Positions 1 through 5,277 of a stretch of 9,131 nucleotides of DNA are shown in pieces (position 1 is the first letter of the stretch; each line of letters opens with the position of its first letter). The notes beneath the pieces were generated by a model, which had not been told where the DNA came from, did no database searches, and was given only the letters and a program-made list of their open reading frames with translations. This stretch comes from an uncultured Coriobacteriaceae bacterium. GTDB lineage: Bacteria; Actinomycetota; Coriobacteriia; Coriobacteriales; UMGS124. The position numbers and the translations under genes are program-made. The stretch is taken from assembly GCA_902783515.1 (NCBI GenBank), contig CACZRK010000451.1, positions 1 through 9,131 on the forward strand. The letters are read 5' to 3'.

Positions 1-308
1 CCGTCCAGTCTGCCCGCAAGGCCGGCGCCCTCGGCATCCGCAACCAGTGCTCCGGTCGTCTCGGCGGCGCCGAGATGAGCCGCCGCGAGTGGTACCACGA
101 GGGTCGCGTGCCGCTGCACACGCTGCGCGCCAAGGTCGACTACGGCAAGGCTACCGCCGCGACCGTCATGGGCTCCTGCGGCGTGAAGGTCTGGATCTAC
201 CTGGGCGAGAAGCTCCCCGGCCAGCCTGTCCCGAACCCCGCCCTCGAGGGCCCCTCTCGTCCCCGTCGTCCCCGTGGCGCTCGCGCCGACCGCGGCGAAA
301 GGAGGTAA
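1..308 (+). CDS. rpsC: 30S ribosomal protein S3, C-terminal part (5' truncated by window edge)
   Basis: S3 sits at the mRNA entry channel of the small subunit and helps unwind incoming mRNA. Only the last 101 residues are present; the first whole codon is at position 3. The visible part is the C-terminal S3 domain, with the family signatures SGRLGGAE, the EWYHEGRVPLHTLRA stretch and GVKVWIYLGE. It ends in an Arg/Pro-rich basic tail. An ATG at 75 is internal to the domain and is not a start. The last codons are AGG AGG TAA. They use an Arg codon that is rare in these genes and create a perfect SD for rplP, which begins 3 nt after the stop. This is the usual rpsC-rplP order of the S10 operon, and the identity is secure. 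Confidence 0.97.
   Translation, partial: VQSARKAGALGIRNQCSGRLGGAEMSRREWYHEGRVPLHTLRAKVDYGKATAATVMGSCGVKVWIYLGEKLPGQPVPNPALEGPSRPRRPRGARADRGERR
298..306 (+). promoter_or_regulatory. Full-length Shine-Dalgarno for rplP embedded in the rpsC stop
   Basis: AAAGGAGGT is complementary to the 16S 3' tail over nine bases and lies 5 nt before the rplP ATG at 312. It is formed by the last codons of rpsC (end of GAA, AGG AGG) and the first base of TAA. A ribosome finishing S3 therefore stops on the initiation site of L16, which implies translational coupling. Confidence 0.85.
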
Positions 309-311
309 CGC

Positions 312-752
312 ATGCTTGCACCTAAGCGCGTTGCTCACCGCAAGGTGATGCGCGGCTCCATGAAGGGCCACGCGAAGGGCCACACCGAGCTCAACTTCGG
401 TACCTACGGCCTCGTTGCCATGGAGCCCCACTGGATCACGAACCGCCAGATCGAGGCCGCTCGTGTCGCCATGACCCGTTACATGAAGCGTGGCGGCCGC
501 GTCTGGATCACGATCTTCCCGGACAAGCCCATCACGAAGAAGCCCGCCGAGACCCGCATGGGCAAGGGCAAGGGCAACCCGGAGGGCTGGGTCGCCGTCG
601 TGAAGCCCGGTCGCGTCATGTTTGAGATCGGTGACGTGGACGAGGCCACGGCCAAGGAGGCCCTGCGCCTCGCCGCCAGCAAGCTGCCCATCGCCACCAA
701 GGTTATTTCCCGTGCTGCCGCGCAGGCTGGGGACGGGAAGGAGAACGCATAA
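312..752 (+). CDS. rplP: 50S ribosomal protein L16
   Basis: L16 binds 23S rRNA near the peptidyl-transferase centre and the A-site tRNA elbow, and is a late assembly protein. At 146 residues it is slightly longer than the usual 136-144, because of an Ala/Lys-rich C-terminal tail after KLPIATKV. Diagnostic motifs are MLAPKRVAHRK at the N-terminus, RQIEAARVAMTRYMKR, the FPDKPITKKP segment, and RMGKGKGNPEGWVAVV around residues 77-92. The start at 312 is fixed by the perfect SD at 298-306. The stop TAA at 750-752 directly abuts the rpmC ATG. It belongs to the S10 operon and needs coupling or readthrough transcription from upstream; no own promoter is visible. Confidence 0.98.
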   Translation: MLAPKRVAHRKVMRGSMKGHAKGHTELNFGTYGLVAMEPHWITNRQIEAARVAMTRYMKRGGRVWITIFPDKPITKKPAETRMGKGKGNPEGWVAVVKPGRVMFEIGDVDEATAKEALRLAASKLPIATKVISRAAAQAGDGKENA

Positions 753-962
753 ATGAAGCCCGCACAGATTAGGGAGCTGTCCGACGAGGAGCTCCAGAGC
801 AAGCTGAAGGAATTCCGCGCTGAGCTTTTCAACCTGCGTTTTCAGATGGCTACTGGCCAGCTGGACAACACGGCTCGCGTGAAGCTCGTCAAGAAGGACG
901 TGGCTCGCGTCCTGACCGAGCTTCGCGCCCGTGAGCTCGCCGCACAGAAGAACGGGGAGTAA
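753..962 (+). CDS. rpmC: 50S ribosomal protein L29
   Basis: L29 is a small two-helix protein next to L23 at the polypeptide exit tunnel, where it contributes to the docking site for the signal recognition particle and trigger factor. Its 69 residues match the family length. The pattern IRELSDEELQSKLKEFRAEL is the conserved first helix, followed by NLRFQMATGQLDNTARVK and a basic second helix ending in VLTELRAREL. The ATG follows the rplP stop with zero spacing. Its SD GGAAGGAG (736-743) is inside the rplP 3' end, so translation is probably coupled. The same AAGGAGAACG string precedes rpmD. Confidence 0.97.
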   Translation: MKPAQIRELSDEELQSKLKEFRAELFNLRFQMATGQLDNTARVKLVKKDVARVLTELRARELAAQKNGE

Positions 963-965
963 CGC

Positions 966-1232
966 ATGACTGAGACTCAGGTTCGCAACCGCCGCAAGGT
1001 CCGTCAGGGTGTCGTCGTCTCCCGCATGGGCGACAAGTCGATCTCCGTCGAGGTCTCCACGCGCAAGCGTCACCCCAAGTACGGCAAGATGATGACGAGC
1101 ACCAAGAAGTTCCACGCTCACGACGAGCACAACGAGGCGAACGTGGGCGACACCGTCCGCATCATGGAGACGCGCCCGCTGTCCGCCACGAAGCGTTGGC
1201 GTCTGCTCGAGATCGTCGAGCGCGCGAAGTAA
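966..1232 (+). CDS. rpsQ: 30S ribosomal protein S17
   Basis: S17 is a primary 16S-binding protein with an OB-type beta barrel, and is the last gene of the classical S10 operon. The 88 residues include the family signatures RQGVVVSRMGDKSISV, the KRHPKYGK loop, KKFHAHDE and the GDTVRIMETRPLSATKRWRL block. An SD-like GGGGAG (954-959) overlaps the rpmC stop, and the ATG at 966 is 3 nt beyond that stop. A 117-nt spacer with a strong hairpin follows, in contrast with the 0-3 nt junctions upstream. Confidence 0.98.
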   Translation: MTETQVRNRRKVRQGVVVSRMGDKSISVEVSTRKRHPKYGKMMTSTKKFHAHDEHNEANVGDTVRIMETRPLSATKRWRLLEIVERAK

Positions 1233-1248
1233 ACTCGCGTCATCCTTC

Positions 1249-1280
1249 GTTCCCATCGCGGCCTCGGCCGCGGTGGGAAC
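1249..1280 (+). other. 14-bp perfect hairpin at the S10/spc boundary
   Basis: The arms GTTCCCATCGCGGC (1249-1262) and GCCGCGGTGGGAAC (1267-1280) pair over 14 positions with one G-U and a four-base CTCG loop. The spacer 1233-1349 holds nothing else clear except the rplN SD. No T-run follows the stem, so it does not look like a standard intrinsic terminator. It could be an mRNA processing or 3'-end stabilising element, a pause site, or a terminator of non-canonical type. The stem is seen directly; the role is inference. Confidence 0.7.
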
Positions 1281-1349
1281 TCGTATCGCGACATGTGTGC
1301 CGCGTTTTCGGACATACCTCTGCCGCCTCGCTTTTCAATCGGAGGAAAG

Positions 1350-1718
1350 ATGATTCAAGCAGAATCAATGCTCAACGTCGCCGATAACTCCGGTGCACGC
1401 AAGTGCAAGTGCATCAAGGTCCTCGGCGGTTCCAAGCGTCGGTACGCCAGCGTTGGCGACGTCATCATCTGCGCCGTCCAGGAGGCCCTGCCGAACAGCG
1501 GCGTGAAGAAGGGTGACGTCGTCCGTTGCGTCGTCGTTCGCACCCACAAGGAGATCCGTCGCAAGGACGGCAGCTACATTCGCTTTGACGACAACGCCTG
1601 CGTCCTCATCAACACCGATGGTTCCCCCAAGGGCACGCGCGTCTTCGGACCGGTCGCCCGCGAGCTTCGTGACCGCAAGTACCTCAAGATCGCGTCGCTG
1701 GCTCCCGAGACGCTGTAA
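1350..1718 (+). CDS. rplN: 50S ribosomal protein L14
   Basis: L14 is a beta-barrel protein at the 30S/50S interface that forms bridges to 16S rRNA and is the docking point of the silencing factor RsfS. It is the first gene of the spc operon. The start at 1350 has a good SD, GGAGGA (1341-1346), and gives 122 residues, exactly the family length. An in-frame ATG at 1293 would add 19 unrelated residues and is rejected. Signatures are MIQAESMLNVADNSGAR, GVKKGDVVRCVVVRTHKE, YIRFDDNACVLIN and the GTRVFGPVARELR block near the C-terminus. No convincing sigma-70 promoter is visible in the 117 nt upstream. Confidence 0.98.
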   Translation: MIQAESMLNVADNSGARKCKCIKVLGGSKRRYASVGDVIICAVQEALPNSGVKKGDVVRCVVVRTHKEIRRKDGSYIRFDDNACVLINTDGSPKGTRVFGPVARELRDRKYLKIASLAPETL

Positions 1719-1732
1719 GGAGACGTTGCAGA

Positions 1733-2050
1733 ATGGCTAAGCTTCATGTCCGCAAGGGCGACAATGTCATGGTCCTGAACGGCAAGGACAAGGGCACCGT
1801 CGCCGAGATCATCAAGGCCTTCCCGAGCGAGGGCCGTGTCATCGTGAAGGGTGTCGCCCTGGTCAAGAAGTCGGTCCGCCCGACCCAGGCCAACCCGCGC
1901 GGCGGCATCATCACCAAGGAGGCCAAGATCGACGCCTCCCGCGTCATGCTCGTCTGCCCGAAGTGCGGCAAGCCCACGCGCGTGGGCCACGCCTTCAACG
2001 ACGAGGGCAAGAAGGTCCGCGTCTGCAAGAAGTGCGGCGCGCAGTTCTAG
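1733..2050 (+). CDS. rplX: 50S ribosomal protein L24, zinc-ribbon (C+) type
   Basis: L24 is one of the two initiator proteins of 50S assembly. The 105 residues carry an N-terminal KOW motif (about residues 4-31, with GDNVMVLNGKDKGTV) and the family stretch HRK-like KKSVRPTQANPRGGI. The C-terminal ribbon has Cys75-x2-Cys78 and Cys98-x2-Cys101, which should bind one zinc ion. Many bacteria have lost one or both of these pairs. The SD AAGGAG (1717-1722) overlaps the rplN stop, and the ATG is 14 nt past that stop. The gene is followed by the longest internal spacer of the operon (189 nt). Confidence 0.97.
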   Translation: MAKLHVRKGDNVMVLNGKDKGTVAEIIKAFPSEGRVIVKGVALVKKSVRPTQANPRGGIITKEAKIDASRVMLVCPKCGKPTRVGHAFNDEGKKVRVCKKCGAQF

Positions 2051-2057
2051 TGCGCTC

Positions 2058-2073
2058 GCGTCCGACTGGACGC
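2058..2073 (+). other. Short hairpin just after rplX
   Basis: GCGTCC (2058-2063) and GGACGC (2068-2073) form a 6-bp stem with a GACT loop, 8 nt after the rplX stop. No T-tract follows. It may mark the end of the rplN-rplX message or be incidental in GC-rich DNA. Confidence 0.35.
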
Positions 2074-2109
2074 ACGACGCCCCCGCGTTCATAGAGCAAC
2101 GGTGGACAT

Positions 2110-2139
2110 GGCCCACGTCCTCTGAGGAGGACGTGGGCC
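2110..2139 (+). other. 13-bp perfect inverted repeat upstream of rplE promoter
   Basis: GGCCCACGTCCTC (2110-2122) and GAGGACGTGGGCC (2127-2139) are perfectly complementary, with a TGAG loop. The right arm ends 5 nt before the TATATT box at 2145. The element may act in RNA, as a stem-loop closing the rplX message. It may also act in DNA, as an operator over the -35 zone. There is no T-run directly after it. Confidence 0.7.
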
Positions 2140-2141
2140 TA

Positions 2142-2150
2142 TGCTATATT
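2142..2150 (+). promoter_or_regulatory. Candidate extended -10 promoter for rplE
   Basis: TGCTATATT fits the extended -10 form (TG-N-TATAAT with one mismatch). It stands out as the most AT-rich patch of the spacer. Transcription would start near 2157, about 83 nt before the rplE ATG. The -35 zone lies inside the inverted repeat and has no TTGACA match, which an extended -10 can tolerate. Confidence 0.5.
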
Positions 2151-2170
2151 GCAACGGTTTGTGTCAATGG

Positions 2171-2189
2171 CTTCCGGAAGGTCCGGAAG
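2171..2189 (+). promoter_or_regulatory. rplE leader hairpin with tandem 9-mer
   Basis: CTTCCGG (2171-2177) pairs with CCGGAAG (2183-2189) around an AAGGT loop, a 7-bp stem. The same DNA is also two tandem copies of TCCGGAAGG (2173-2190). It lies in the predicted 5' leader of rplE. In E. coli the S8 repressor site of the spc operon overlaps the rplE start, so a regulatory RNA here is plausible, but the S8-site consensus was not recognised. Confidence 0.35.
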
Positions 2190-2239
2190 GTGTCGGGTCG
2201 GAAATCCGGCGCGTCAAATCCCCAGAAGGAGTGTGTAGC

Positions 2240-2788
2240 ATGGCAGAGATGCCCCGCCTGAAGGCGAAGTATGTCAACGAGGTCCGCACGCAGCTGAACG
2301 ACGAGTTCAACTATCCGAACGTCAACATGATCCCCAAGCTCACGAAGATCGTCGTGAACATGGGCGTCGGCGAGGCTGCCACTGACTCCAAGGCGATCGA
2401 CGGCGCCGTCGCCGACCTGCGCGCCATCACTGGCCAGCAGCCGATGATCGCCCGCGCCAAGAAGTCCATCGCCTCCTTCCACCTGCGTGAGGGCATGCCG
2501 ATCGGCGCCAAGGTCACCCTGCGCGGCGACCGCATGTGGGAGTTCCTCGATCGCCTGATCGCCATCGACATCCCCCGCATCCGCGACTTCCGTGGCATGT
2601 CCACCAAGTCCTTTGACGGCACCGGCAACTACTCGATGGGCGTCACCGAGCAGATCATCTTCCCGGAGATCGACTTTGACAAGATCGATCGCACGCGCGG
2701 CATGGACATCACCATCGTCACGACGGCCACGACCGATCGTGAAGGTGAGGCGCTGCTTCGCGACCTGGGCTTCCCGTTCAAGAAGTAA
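2240..2788 (+). CDS. rplE: 50S ribosomal protein L5
   Basis: L5 binds 5S rRNA and, with L18, forms the central protuberance; it contacts S13 and P-site tRNA. The start at 2240 follows AAGGAG (2226-2231) and gives 182 residues, close to the usual 179-187. An upstream in-frame ATG at 2141 lies within the putative promoter and would add 33 unrelated residues, so it is rejected. Signatures are IPKLTKIVVNMGVGEA, ITGQQPMIARAKKSIASF, REGMPIGAKVTLRGDRM, the RDFRG segment and FPEIDFDKI. Hairpins lie on both sides, and a candidate promoter precedes it. It may therefore be expressed as a separate unit within the spc order (inference). Confidence 0.98.
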   Translation: MAEMPRLKAKYVNEVRTQLNDEFNYPNVNMIPKLTKIVVNMGVGEAATDSKAIDGAVADLRAITGQQPMIARAKKSIASFHLREGMPIGAKVTLRGDRMWEFLDRLIAIDIPRIRDFRGMSTKSFDGTGNYSMGVTEQIIFPEIDFDKIDRTRGMDITIVTTATTDREGEALLRDLGFPFKK

Positions 2789-2800
2789 TGGCGTAAACTC

Positions 2801-2830
2801 GATCATTGCGTGCTTCTACGCGCAATGATC
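2801..2830 (+). terminator. Hairpin with T/G-rich tail after rplE (possible attenuator)
   Basis: GATCATTGCGTG (2801-2812) pairs with CGCGCAATGATC (2819-2830), 12 bp including one G-T, around a 6-base loop. It starts 12 nt after the rplE stop. The stem is followed at once by TTGTTGTTGGTTGG, nine T in 14 bases. This is the most terminator-like structure in the window, but the T-run is broken by G. The downstream genes have no clear promoter of their own. Partial termination or an RNA-processing role is therefore more likely than a full stop. Confidence 0.5.
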
Positions 2831-2870
2831 TTGTTGTTGGTTGGTATTCGTAGCATCTGAAGGAGGAAGA

Positions 2871-3056
2871 GTGGCTAAGAAGTCGATGATCGCCGCCGCA
2901 AAGCGCGAGCCGAAGTTCTCGACCCGTCAGCACAACCGCTGCATGCGTTGTGGGCGCCCCCGCGCTTACTACCGTCAGTTCGGTCTGTGCCGCGTGTGCT
3001 TCCGTGAGCTTGCGAGCAATGGCGAACTCCCCGGTATCCGCAAGGCGAGCTGGTAG
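2871..3056 (+). CDS. rpsZ: 30S ribosomal protein S14, zinc-binding short form (type Z)
   Basis: S14 is a late-binding protein of the 30S head next to S3 and S10. This is the 61-residue zinc form with Cys24-x2-Cys27 and Cys40-x2-Cys43, the GRPRAYYRQFGLCRVC knuckle region and the invariant ending ELPGIRKASW. The start is GTG at 2871 with SD AAGGAGGA (2860-2867). An earlier in-frame start at 2841 adds ten residues including the SD region and is rejected. The zinc form is typical of Gram-positive and many thermophilic bacteria, and is often paired elsewhere with a cysteine-free copy for zinc limitation; no such copy is in this window. Confidence 0.97.
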   Translation: MAKKSMIAAAKREPKFSTRQHNRCMRCGRPRAYYRQFGLCRVCFRELASNGELPGIRKASW

Positions 3057-3134
3057 CCTGGTACGGGGTCTGTTCGGACAGGCGTCTCTGCCATGGGTTG
3101 AGGCGTACCGCCGAGCAGTCTCATCAAGAACTAT
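3057..3134 (+). promoter_or_regulatory. Structured spacer between rpsZ and rpsH
   Basis: The 90-nt spacer holds a possible branched fold. GGTACG (3060-3065) pairs with CGTACC (3104-3109) and encloses a small stem CTGT-TCGG-ACAG (3070-3081). No good promoter or T-tract was found. The structure is modest and might be chance. A ribosomal-protein binding leader for rpsH is only a hypothesis. Confidence 0.3.
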
Positions 3135-3146
3135 AGGAGGAATCTA

Positions 3147-3545
3147 ATGAATCTGAGCGACCCGATCGCAGATATGCTTACGCGTATTCGTAACGCGAAC
3201 TCTGCGAACAAGGCCACGGTCTCGATGCCTTCCAGCAAGAAGCTCGTCGAGATCGCTCGTGTCATGAAGGAGGAGGGCTACATCGCTGACTACGTGGTGG
3301 AGTCCGGCACCCCTCATGACGACCTCGTGATCACCCTCAAGTATGGCGAGCGCCGTGCCAAGGTCATCCGCGGCATTCGCCGCATCTCCAAGCCTGGCCT
3401 GCGCATCTATGCCGGCAAGGCTGACCTGCCCCGCGTGCTCGGCGGCATGGGCATCGCCATTATTTCCACGTCCAAGGGCGTTATGACCGACCGCGACGCG
3501 CGCAAGATCGGCGTCGGCGGCGAGGTCGTCGCCTACGTCTGGTAA
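3147..3545 (+). CDS. rpsH: 30S ribosomal protein S8
   Basis: S8 is a primary binder of the 16S central domain (helix 21) and the known translational repressor of the spc operon in E. coli. The 132 residues match the family length. Motifs are the N-terminal DPIADMLTRIRNAN, IARVMKEEGYI, SKPGLRIYA and the C-terminal GIAIISTSKGVMTDRDARK followed by VGGEVVAYVW. The strong SD AGGAGG (3135-3140) is 6 nt before the ATG. The next gene, rplF, starts 22 nt after the stop. Confidence 0.98.
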   Translation: MNLSDPIADMLTRIRNANSANKATVSMPSSKKLVEIARVMKEEGYIADYVVESGTPHDDLVITLKYGERRAKVIRGIRRISKPGLRIYAGKADLPRVLGGMGIAIISTSKGVMTDRDARKIGVGGEVVAYVW

Positions 3546-3567
3546 CGGACAGAGAGGAGCAACCACC

Positions 3568-4104
3568 GTGTCTCGAATCGGTAAGCAGCCCATCCCGGTC
3601 CCCGCTGGCGTAGACGTCACCATTGACGGCAGCACCGTCTCCGTCAAGGGCCCGAAGGGCGAACTCAGCAAGACCTTCAGCAACATCCTCACGATCGCTC
3701 GCGAGGGCGACGAGATCCTCGTCACCCGTCCCGACGACTCGCGTACCGCGCGCTCCCTGCACGGCCTCACGCGCACGCTGATCAACAACATGATCGTGGG
3801 CGTGTCCCAGGGCTTCGCCAAGAAGCTCGAGCTCCAGGGCGTCGGCTACCGTGCGGCCCTCAAGGGCAAGGACCTCGAGCTGTCGCTCGGCTTCTCGCAC
3901 CCGGTCATCGTGACGCCTGAGGAGGGCATCTCCTTCGAGTGCCCGGACAACACGCACATCATCGTCCACGGCATCGACAACCAGCGCGTCGGCCAGGTCG
4001 CGGCTGACATCCGCCTGAAGCGTCCGCCGGAGCCCTACAAGGGCAAGGGCATTCGCTACGAGGGCGAGCACGTCCGTCGTAAGCTCGGCAAGGCTGCCAA
4101 GTAG
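3568..4104 (+). CDS. rplF: 50S ribosomal protein L6
   Basis: L6 lies by the sarcin-ricin loop at the factor-binding site of the large subunit. The 178 residues comprise the two repeated L6 domains, with MSRIGKQPIPVPAGV at the start, SVKGPKGELS, LQGVGYRA at the domain boundary and the C-terminal KPPEPYKGKGIRY-like block. The start codon is GTG at 3568 with SD AGAGGAG (3553-3559). A hairpin-bearing 63-nt spacer separates it from rplR. Confidence 0.98.
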   Translation: MSRIGKQPIPVPAGVDVTIDGSTVSVKGPKGELSKTFSNILTIAREGDEILVTRPDDSRTARSLHGLTRTLINNMIVGVSQGFAKKLELQGVGYRAALKGKDLELSLGFSHPVIVTPEEGISFECPDNTHIIVHGIDNQRVGQVAADIRLKRPPEPYKGKGIRYEGEHVRRKLGKAAK

Positions 4105-4127
4105 GCACGTCATAAGGCCACATGGAG

Positions 4128-4149
4128 GTGTCACCCTGTAAGGTGACAC
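4128..4149 (+). other. 8-bp hairpin in the rplF-rplR spacer
   Basis: GTGTCACC (4128-4135) pairs perfectly with GGTGACAC (4142-4149) around a CTGTAA loop. It ends 7 nt before the rplR SD. No T-tract follows. It may insulate or modulate rplR translation, or protect an mRNA end; the function is unproven. Confidence 0.55.
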
Positions 4150-4167
4150 AGTATGCGAGGAGTCAGC

Positions 4168-4536
4168 ATGAACAAGTCTAAGGCGAAGGCTCAGCGCCTT
4201 GCTCGTCGCCACCGTCGCGTGCGCGGCCGTGTCGCGGGCACCCCTGAGCGTCCCCGTCTCTGCGTGCATCGCACGAACATGAACATCTACGCTCAGCTCA
4301 TCAACGACGAGAACGGCACCACGCTGTGCTCCGCCTCGACGCTTGATCCTGAGTTCAAGGCCTCCGGCAAGTCTGGCCAGAACAAGGAGGGCGCCGCGCT
4401 CGTCGGTGAGCTCATCGGCAAGCGCGCTCTCGCCGCGGGCTACACCAAGGTCGCCTTTGACCGCGGTGGTCACCTGTATCATGGTCGCGTGGCTGCTCTG
4501 GCCGATGGGGCCCGCAACGCGGGTCTGGACTTCTAG
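4168..4536 (+). CDS. rplR: 50S ribosomal protein L18
   Basis: L18 binds 5S rRNA together with L5 in the central protuberance. The start at 4168 has SD GAGGAG (4157-4162) and yields 122 residues, in the family range. An in-frame ATG at 4153 lies upstream of that SD and is rejected. Features are a basic N-terminus (residues 1-24, rich in Arg/Lys), RPRLCVHRTNMNIYAQLI, the GKRALAAGYTKVAFDRGGHLYHGRV block and the ending ALADGARNAGLDF. The stop codon overlaps the rpsE SD. Confidence 0.98.
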   Translation: MNKSKAKAQRLARRHRRVRGRVAGTPERPRLCVHRTNMNIYAQLINDENGTTLCSASTLDPEFKASGKSGQNKEGAALVGELIGKRALAAGYTKVAFDRGGHLYHGRVAALADGARNAGLDF

Positions 4537-4548
4537 GAGGAGTAGAGG

Positions 4549-5076
4549 ATGCCCCGTAACCATCAGCAGAACAACAACGAGCCTGAGCTCCAGGAGCGCG
4601 TCGTCTTCATCAACCGCGTGTCCAAGACCACCAAGGGCGGCCACCGCATGTCCCTCGCGGCGCTCGTCGTCGTGGGTGACGGCAAGGGCAACGTCGGCAT
4701 CGGCACCGGCAAGTCCGCGGAGGTCCCGCTGGCCATCCGCAAGGCCGTCGAGGACGCGAAGAAGAACATGTTCTTCATCCCGGTGACCGCCGAGGGCACG
4801 ATCCCCCACGAGGTCGAGGGTCATCTCGGCGCCGGCCGCGTCGTGCTGCGTCCCGCTGTTCCCGGTACCGGCGTTCTCGCCGGTGGTCCCGTGCGCGCCC
4901 TGTGCGAGCTCGCGGGCATCGAGAACATTATCGCCAAGTCGCTCGGCACGAGCAATTCGCTGAACATCATCAAGGCTGCGGCCGAGGGCCTCTCCCGCCT
5001 GGAGAGCCCCGAGCAGGCTGCCGCTCGTCGCGGCATGACCGTGGGCGAGATGTTTGTTGGTAAGGAGAACGACTAA
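4549..5076 (+). CDS. rpsE: 30S ribosomal protein S5
   Basis: S5 takes part in decoding accuracy and, with S3 and S4, lines the mRNA entry channel. The 175 residues have an N-terminal double-stranded-RNA-binding-like domain and a C-terminal S5 domain. The first holds VVFINRVSKTTKGG and ALVVVGDGKGNVGIG; the KGGHR loop corresponds to the region where spectinomycin-resistance mutations map. The second holds GAGRVVLRPAVPGTGV and AGIENIIAKSLGTSN. The SD GGAGGAG (4536-4542) directly overlaps the rplR stop. The TAA at 5074-5076 shares its last base with the rpmD ATG. Confidence 0.98.
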   Translation: MPRNHQQNNNEPELQERVVFINRVSKTTKGGHRMSLAALVVVGDGKGNVGIGTGKSAEVPLAIRKAVEDAKKNMFFIPVTAEGTIPHEVEGHLGAGRVVLRPAVPGTGVLAGGPVRALCELAGIENIIAKSLGTSNSLNIIKAAAEGLSRLESPEQAAARRGMTVGEMFVGKEND

Positions 5077-5267
5077 TGGCTGAGCAGACCAAGACCCTGC
5101 GCATCAAGCAGGTTCGCAGCAAGATCGGCCACCCGAAGGATCAGGGTCAGACGCTTCGCGCCCTCGGCCTTCACCGCATCAACGACGTGGTCGAGCACCA
5201 GGACAACCCGAGCATTCGCGGCATGATCCTCAAGGTTCGTCACCTCGTTGAGGTCGAGGAGATTTAG
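5076..5267 (+). CDS. rpmD: 50S ribosomal protein L30
   Basis: L30 is a small, non-universal large-subunit protein. The 63 residues match the bacterial form, with LRIKQVRSKIGHPKDQGQTLRALGL, the family's helix-turn region, followed by HRINDVVEHQDNPSIRGMI and the acidic end VEVEEI. The start overlaps the rpsE stop by one base (TAATG) and has SD AAGGAG (5062-5067). It is therefore very probably translated by stop-restart coupling. The stop TAG lies within the SD of rplO. Confidence 0.97.
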   Translation: MAEQTKTLRIKQVRSKIGHPKDQGQTLRALGLHRINDVVEHQDNPSIRGMILKVRHLVEVEEI

Positions 5268-5277
5268 GAGTTCTCAA

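Noticed and set aside
1293..1349. Upstream ATG start for rplN
   Set aside because: It adds 19 unrelated residues. The GGAGGA-supported ATG at 1350 gives the canonical 122-residue L14.
2141..2239. Upstream ATG start for rplE
   Set aside because: It would add 33 residues unlike any L5 N-terminus and has no SD, while 2240 has AAGGAG at 8 nt and gives the family length.
3481..4824. Long minus-strand open frame (about 447 codons)
   Set aside because: It lies opposite rpsH-rplF-rplR-rpsE, all certain genes. Its composition (Asp/Val/Arg/Leu repeats) is typical of the shadow frame of GC-rich coding DNA, and it has no recognisable domain.
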